This document shows, one piece after another, positions 6,888 to 10,607 of a stretch of 10,607 nucleotides of DNA (position 1 is its first letter; every line of letters starts with the position of its first letter). The notes under the pieces were generated by a model, which saw only the letters and a list, made by a program, of their open reading frames with translations, had not been told where the DNA came from and did no database searches. This DNA comes from Bacteroidales bacterium (GTDB lineage Bacteria; Bacteroidota; Bacteroidia; Bacteroidales; UBA12077), in contig JASGMZ010000090.1 of assembly GCA_030156305.1 (NCBI GenBank), forward strand, positions 1-10,607. Reading direction: 5' to 3'. The position numbers and the translations under genes were made by a program.

Positions 6888-8015
6888 ATGCAGTTTAAAG
6901 AAGTTGTTGGCCACCCCAAAATTAAGGAACAATTAATTTATACCGTTGAAGAGAATCGGATTAGTCATGCTCAATTATTTTTAGGCCCCGAAGGTTCGGG
7001 AAATTTGGCCTTAGCTATTGCTTATGCACAATACATTGCATGTACTAATAAACAGGGAAACGATTCATGCGGAGTTTGTCCATCGTGCCAAAAATTTAAA
7101 AAACTAATCCATCCTGATTTGCATTTTGTTTTTCCAGTAAACACTTCTAAAACAATAAAGAAAAATCCTGTTAGTGATGATTATATTACTCAATGGCGTA
7201 CGGCTCTTATTGAAAATCCATATATTAATCAAGATAAATGGTATGAAATTATTGAGATAGAAAATAAACAGGGAGTTATCAGTAAAAATGAGAGTTATGA
7301 AATCCTTAGAAAGTTAAATTTAAAAACATTCGAATCTGAATATAAGTTTATGATTATTTGGTTGCCTGAAAAAATGAATACTTATGCGGCCAATAAATTA
7401 TTAAAATTTATAGAAGAGCCACCGGAGAAAACATTATTTTTTTTAGTATCGGAGAATTCGGAACAAATTATTCCAACCATTTTATCGCGGACACAATTAA
7501 TTAAAATCCCAAAAATAGATAATGACAGTTTATACAGTGCTCTTTGCGACCGATTGGGAGTAAAGCCAGACAAGGCTTTAGATATTACTCATTTGGCAAA
7601 TGGAAATTATTTTGAAGCATTGAACTTAGCCCATGCCGGCGATGAGGATTATGAAAACCTTGAGCGCTTTAAAAGTCTTATGCGTTTGGCATATTCACAA
7701 AAGATTGTTGAAATTATTGATTGGGTGGATGAGATTGCACGTATAGGAAGAGAAAAACAAAAAGGATTTTTAACCTACTCCTTACGATTATTACGCGAAA
7801 ATTTTATGTTAAACCTCAAGCGTAAAGAGATTGTTTATCTTACACAAAAAGAATATATTTTCTCAGAAAATTTTTCTCAATTTATTCATCAGGGAAATGT
7901 GCGTAAATTATACGAAGTGTTTAACAGGGCTTATGCAGATATTGGTATGAATGCCTATAATAAAATTGTTTTTTTAGATGTAGCCTTAAAGATTGTTAAG
8001 TTGATAAGAAAGTAA
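6888..8015 (+). CDS. holB: DNA polymerase III delta' subunit (clamp loader)
   Basis: Delta' is a structural AAA+ subunit of the clamp loader, which places the beta clamp on primed DNA. The 375-residue protein starts with the typical VVGHPKIKEQL...ISHAQLFLGPEGSG. The P-loop position is GPEGSGN (33-39), with Asn in place of the catalytic Lys, as expected for a subunit that does not hydrolyse ATP. Four cysteines, C52, C61, C64 and C67 (CGVCPSC), form the family zinc site. The AAA+ core continues through KLLKFIEEPPE (170-180) and the sensor/arginine-finger region ILSRT (198-202, usually SRC). The C-terminal helical collar domain is less conserved. No Shine-Dalgarno is visible; the start is the first ATG and gives the usual N-terminus. 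The stop overlaps the spacer of the next promoter. DnaX is the main alternative, but the degenerate P-loop and length argue for delta'. Confidence 0.92.
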   Translation: MQFKEVVGHPKIKEQLIYTVEENRISHAQLFLGPEGSGNLALAIAYAQYIACTNKQGNDSCGVCPSCQKFKKLIHPDLHFVFPVNTSKTIKKNPVSDDYITQWRTALIENPYINQDKWYEIIEIENKQGVISKNESYEILRKLNLKTFESEYKFMIIWLPEKMNTYAANKLLKFIEEPPEKTLFFLVSENSEQIIPTILSRTQLIKIPKIDNDSLYSALCDRLGVKPDKALDITHLANGNYFEALNLAHAGDEDYENLERFKSLMRLAYSQKIVEIIDWVDEIARIGREKQKGFLTYSLRLLRENFMLNLKRKEIVYLTQKEYIFSENFSQFIHQGNVRKLYEVFNRAYADIGMNAYNKIVFLDVALKIVKLIRK

Positions 8016-8030
8016 AATTAATTACTTTTG
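8000..8030 (+). promoter_or_regulatory. Bacteroidetes-type promoter for the ricT operon
   Basis: GTTG at 8000-8003 and TACTTTTG at 8023-8030 form a -33/-7 pair (TTG, 19 bp, TAnnTTTG) matching the phylum's primary sigma consensus. Its -33 element and spacer overlap the last codons of holB. Transcription would start near 8037, giving a leader of about 75 bases to the ricT ATG. It probably drives ricT, gldH, trmB and the MGMT gene. Confidence 0.7.
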
Positions 8031-8097
8031 TAACTTGAATGGTTCTTTTATACATTGGAATTTATCGATTTTGTGCCAAGAATAAAAGAAGAGAGAA

Positions 8098-8103
8098 AAG
8101 GAG
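8098..8103 (+). promoter_or_regulatory. Shine-Dalgarno site that sets the ricT start
   Basis: AAGGAG lies 8 bases before the ATG at 8112. It favours that ATG over the in-frame upstream TTG at 8055, which has no such site and lies only some 18 bases from the predicted transcription start. Confidence 0.7.
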
Positions 8104-8111
8104 AGATTACT

Positions 8112-9275
8112 ATGACTTATAAAGATAAAGATGATACTACCCCAATTACTAATATATCTCAATGTGGATGTATTCATGCTGAAAATTGCAGCAAACTGGA
8201 AACTTTTGACTGGTTACATTCTATTCCGGATGTAAAACGGAAAATAGATATCGTTGAGGTACGATTTAAAAATACGCGTAAAGAATTTTTTGTTAATACC
8301 AATGGGTTGCGATTAAATAAAGGCGATATTGTTGCCGTTGAAGCATCACCTGGACATGATATTGGTATTGTTTCTTTAACCGGTGAATTGGTTTACCTGC
8401 AAATGAAAAAACAGGGAATTACACCGGAAGGGCAGGAGTTTAAGAAAATATACCGAAAAGCAAAAGCAGCCGATTTAGAGAAATGGTACGAGGCCGTTAT
8501 GTTGGAGCATACTACGATGCTTAAAGCCAGAAAAATTGCAGCCGACCTAAACCTTGACATGAAAATTGGAGACGTAGAGTACCAGGGAGATCGGACCAAA
8601 GCAATTTTTTATTACATTGCTGACGAACGGGTTGATTTTCGGGAGTTAATAAAAGTACTGGCGGATACTTTTAAAATAAGAATTGAAATGCGTCAGATAG
8701 GAGCCCGGCAAGAAGCTGGAAGAATAGGAGGAATTGGCCCCTGTGGACGAGAGCTGTGCTGTTCAACCTGGATTACTAATTTTGTCTCGGTAACTACTAA
8801 TGCCGCTCGATATCAGGAACTGTCTTTAAATCCGCAAAAATTAGCCGGCCAGTGTGGAAAGTTAAAGTGTTGTTTAAATTACGAACTGGATGGTTATATT
8901 GATGCCCAAAAAGATTTTCCTTCAACGAATATTGTGCTGGAAACCGAAACCGGATCAGCTTATCATAATAAAACGGATATCTTTAGAAGAATAATGTGGT
9001 ATTCGTTCGATCGGGAAAATATTGTGAATATTACACCCGTACCTATTGATCGTGTTAAAGAAATTATTGAATTAAATAAAAAAGGACAAAAAGTAGATAC
9101 CCTTATTGATTTAACCGTAATAGATGACGGGGGGCTGGACTATAAAAACGTTGTTGGTCAGGAGAGTCTTACACGATTTGATGAGAAAAAAAGGAAACGA
9201 CGAAAAAGAAAAAGTAATAAAGCTGCTAATAATCGAAAAAAACGACCCGGAAATGATAAAAAACAAAAGAAATAG
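8112..9275 (+). CDS. ricT: RicT/YaaT-like PSP1-domain protein
   Basis: Homologue of Bacillus RicT (YaaT), a PSP1-domain protein that there forms an iron-sulphur complex affecting RNase Y-dependent RNA processing. Its role in Bacteroidetes is not settled. From the ATG chosen the protein has 387 residues. The conserved N-terminal part reads CSKLETFDWL, then VEVRFKNTRKEFF and VAVEASPGHDIGIVSLTGELV. The PSP1 core carries two cysteine clusters, PCGRELCC (C211, C216, C217) and QCGKLKCC (C248, C253, C254), plausible metal or Fe-S ligands. More cysteines lie near the N-terminus (C18, C20, C26). The last 31 or so residues are nearly all Lys/Arg/Asn, suggesting RNA or ribosome contact. The start could alternatively be TTG at 8055 (+19 residues), but the Shine-Dalgarno supports 8112. 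The 3' end overlaps gldH by 23 bases. Confidence 0.88.
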   Translation: MTYKDKDDTTPITNISQCGCIHAENCSKLETFDWLHSIPDVKRKIDIVEVRFKNTRKEFFVNTNGLRLNKGDIVAVEASPGHDIGIVSLTGELVYLQMKKQGITPEGQEFKKIYRKAKAADLEKWYEAVMLEHTTMLKARKIAADLNLDMKIGDVEYQGDRTKAIFYYIADERVDFRELIKVLADTFKIRIEMRQIGARQEAGRIGGIGPCGRELCCSTWITNFVSVTTNAARYQELSLNPQKLAGQCGKLKCCLNYELDGYIDAQKDFPSTNIVLETETGSAYHNKTDIFRRIMWYSFDRENIVNITPVPIDRVKEIIELNKKGQKVDTLIDLTVIDDGGLDYKNVVGQESLTRFDEKKRKRRKRKSNKAANNRKKRPGNDKKQKK

Positions 9276-9732
9276 TCTCATTTTGCTATTTATTGTTTGC
9301 TTATTTTCTTCATGTGATCCACATTGTGTATATGAGAAAAATAAAGAAATATCTGATGCTAAATGGAAATTAACAGATACTATTGTTTTTGAGGTTTCAA
9401 TCGAAGATACAATAAATCCTCATAATATTTATTTTAATGTTAGGAATTCCTCGAAATATAAAATGCAGAACCTATATGTGTTTATTCATACCCAGGCTCC
9501 TAATGGAATTTCTCTTACGGATACTTTTGAATGTTATTTAGCCGACGATAAAGGAAAATGGACTGGAAGTGGATGGGGCGATTTGTATGATAACCAGTTT
9601 ATTTATAAAAAAAATATTCGATTTCCTGTTTCGGGCATTTATACTTTTAAATATATTCATGGAATGCGTACCCAAACCTTAGAACTTATCTCAGATGTTG
9701 GTATTAGAATTGAAAAAGTTAATATCCATTAG
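9253..9732 (+). CDS. gldH: GldH gliding-motility-type lipoprotein
   Basis: Lipoprotein of the GldH family. In Flavobacterium johnsoniae GldH is needed for gliding and chitin use, but homologues are widespread in non-gliding Bacteroidetes. The 159-residue protein has a short basic N-terminus, a hydrophobic stretch (residues 8-18) and a lipobox LFSSC with Cys21 as the lipidated residue, so it should be anchored to a membrane after export. The mature part shows the family pattern: YFNVRN, LYVFIHTQAPNG, a DTFECYLADDKGKWTGSGWGD segment, and near the end FPVSGIYTFKYIHGMR followed by ISDVGIRIEK. The ATG lies inside the end of ricT (23-base overlap) with no clear Shine-Dalgarno, suggesting translational coupling. 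The reading frame extends further upstream, but only this start gives a signal peptide. No other gld genes are in view, so gliding cannot be inferred. Confidence 0.88.
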   Translation: MIKNKRNSLILLFIVCLFSSCDPHCVYEKNKEISDAKWKLTDTIVFEVSIEDTINPHNIYFNVRNSSKYKMQNLYVFIHTQAPNGISLTDTFECYLADDKGKWTGSGWGDLYDNQFIYKKNIRFPVSGIYTFKYIHGMRTQTLELISDVGIRIEKVNIH

Positions 9733-9765
9733 GTAAAAAAAAAGTTAATATCATTGTGGGTAAAA
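9713..9765 (+). repeat. Imperfect 26-bp tandem duplication at the gldH/trmB junction
   Basis: AAAAAGTTAATATC occurs at 9713-9726 and again at 9739-9752. Each copy is followed by a similar tail (CATTAGGTAAAA versus ATTGTGGGTAAAA). Copy 1 contains the gldH stop TAG; copy 2 contains the trmB GTG start. It looks like a small slippage duplication that pulled the two genes apart. Confidence 0.7.
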
Positions 9766-10448
9766 GAAAGTTACAAAGGTTTGCCGAAATGGAAACATTC
9801 GAGCATGTTGTGCAGCCTTCTTATGATGAAGTATTTCGTAATGATTATCATTTGAAAGGAAAATGGGATCAAATTTTTTTTAAAAACAATCAACCAATTA
9901 TTTTAGAGTTAGGGTGCGGAAAAGGAGAGTATACCGTAGGCTTGGCCCAGAAATTCCCAACGATTAATTTTATAGGGGTTGATATAAAAGGGGCACGAAT
10001 GTGGTGTGGAGCAAAAAAAGCTATCGAGGAGAACCTTCATAATGTGGGATTTATAAGGACTCGTATTGATTTTATTTCTTCTTTCTTTGCTCCCCACGAA
10101 ATTCAGGAAATATGGATTACATTTCCCGATCCACAACCTAAGAAATACTATAAACGTCTTACTTCAACAAGATTTTTAGGTTATTATAAAAACTTTCTAA
10201 AACCTGATGGGTTGATTCATCTTAAAACAGACAACAGAGCCCTTTATTTGTATACTAAAAATGTTATTCAGGTTAATCATCTTGAGCTTATTGAGGACAC
10301 TGATAATTTATATAATTCAAGTATGGAACATCCTGTTTTATCCATCAAAACATTTTACGAGAAACAATTTCTTGCAGAAGGAAAACCGATACATTATCTT
10401 AAATTTAAATTCAATAATACAGAAAATCTTGAGGAACCCGAAGGCTAA
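9756..10448 (+). CDS. trmB: tRNA (guanine-N7-)-methyltransferase
   Basis: TrmB uses S-adenosylmethionine to methylate N7 of guanosine 46 in the tRNA variable loop. The 230-residue protein has the SAM-binding motif ELGCGKGEYT at 51-60, the acidic GVDIKGARMW at 74-83, RTRIDF at 101-106, the catalytic-region motif TFPDPQPKK at 122-130 (Gln where many bacteria have Trp), KRLTSTRF at 133-140, HLKTDN at 155-160 and the C-terminal TFYEKQFLAEGKPI at 199-212. The start is GTG, chosen because it yields the (M)GKRKLQRFAEMETF beginning I associate with Bacteroidetes TrmB; the first in-frame ATG would cut into it. It follows gldH by 23 bp across a small tandem duplication, and its 3' end appears to overlap the next gene. 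Probably cotranscribed from the ricT promoter. Confidence 0.93.
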   Translation: MGKRKLQRFAEMETFEHVVQPSYDEVFRNDYHLKGKWDQIFFKNNQPIILELGCGKGEYTVGLAQKFPTINFIGVDIKGARMWCGAKKAIEENLHNVGFIRTRIDFISSFFAPHEIQEIWITFPDPQPKKYYKRLTSTRFLGYYKNFLKPDGLIHLKTDNRALYLYTKNVIQVNHLELIEDTDNLYNSSMEHPVLSIKTFYEKQFLAEGKPIHYLKFKFNNTENLEEPEG

Positions 10449-10607
10449 AAATGAAAATTTTTTCGAAAAGGTGTATGCTGTAGTTCGAAAAATTCCTTTT
10501 GGAAGAGTTACCAGCTACGGCGCAATTGCCTCTTATCTTGGGTCTGCACAATCGGCCAGGGTCGTAGGTTGGGCAATGAATAGTGCTCTTTCTGATAAAA
10601 AATATGT
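10429..10607 (+). CDS. MGMT-family / alkyltransferase-like protein, 3' truncated by window edge
   Basis: This is the start of a protein related to the DNA-binding domain of O6-alkylguanine-DNA alkyltransferase. Visible residues include FFEKVYAVVRKIPFGRVTSYG, then AIASYLGSAQSARVVGWAMN. This contains the minor-groove helix-turn-helix with the nucleotide-flipping Tyr (Tyr30 in SYG) and Arg finger (Arg44 in SARVVG). The short lead before FFEKVY suggests a small alkyltransferase-like (ATL) protein without the N-terminal domain. Whether the PCHR cysteine is present lies beyond the edge, so repair enzyme versus lesion-sensing ATL cannot be decided. The start shown is TTG, overlapping trmB by 20 bases. 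The ATG at 10451 is out of frame and stops after 10 codons; the next in-frame start (GTG 10471) would be too short. Confidence 0.75.
   Translation, partial: MRNPKAKNENFFEKVYAVVRKIPFGRVTSYGAIASYLGSAQSARVVGWAMNSALSDKKY

Noticed and set aside
6984..7004. Broken Walker A motif in holB (Asn for Lys)
   Set aside because: Loss of the catalytic P-loop lysine is normal for delta' subunits and does not indicate a pseudogene.
9124..9252. Upstream extension of the gldH frame inside ricT
   Set aside because: It would add 43 non-hydrophobic residues before the signal peptide and abolish lipoprotein export; the ATG at 9253 gives a proper lipobox at Cys21.
1..10607. Possible mobile or defence island
   Set aside because: Both strands hold housekeeping genes with uniform composition; I see no transposase, integrase, phage, toxin-antitoxin or CRISPR repeat, and no flanking direct repeats.

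Overview
The window reads as ordinary chromosome from a Bacteroidetes (Bacteroidota) bacterium, most likely order Bacteroidales or Marinilabiliales. The evidence is a GldH lipoprotein, a RicT/PSP1 protein and a TrmB of the type seen in that phylum, strong A+T richness, mostly absent Shine-Dalgarno sites, and a perfect TAnnTTTG -7 box with a TTG 19 bp upstream in front of ricT. I see no tRNA, rRNA, CRISPR array, insertion sequence or phage gene.

Layout. On the + strand at the left edge is a Wzx/MATE-fold polysaccharide flippase (29-1477; its 5' end may lie outside). It converges on a minus-strand block, with a hairpin between them. Read in transcription order, that block holds a 794-residue protein made of two complete phosphoglycerate kinases joined head to tail (6724-4340), a divergent 428-residue PGK homologue with altered active-site motifs (4260-2974), a clear intrinsic terminator, and a phosphomannomutase/phosphoglucomutase (2875-1538). 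A 163-bp divergent A+T-rich gap separates this block from a + strand housekeeping run: holB (DNA polymerase III delta'), ricT, gldH, trmB and the start of an MGMT-family (alkyltransferase-like) gene cut by the right edge. ricT, gldH, trmB and the MGMT gene are tightly packed or overlapping and probably form one operon.

The part that stands out is the PGK locus: three PGK-fold units in two genes. The two units of the fusion align over 396 residues without a gap (about 75% identity by hand count) and both keep the main substrate and nucleotide residues. The third unit keeps the Lys-bearing GSK..TK segment, the GGGD loop and several basic substrate residues. It has lost the HRAH arginine and the WNGP...E nucleotide segment, so it may be a non-canonical acyl-phosphate kinase or a regulatory pseudoenzyme. 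It alone in the block is preceded by a textbook Shine-Dalgarno site, which is unusual in this phylum. The mutase and flippase would fit GDP-mannose supply and surface polysaccharide export, but the window contains no sugar transferases to prove that link.
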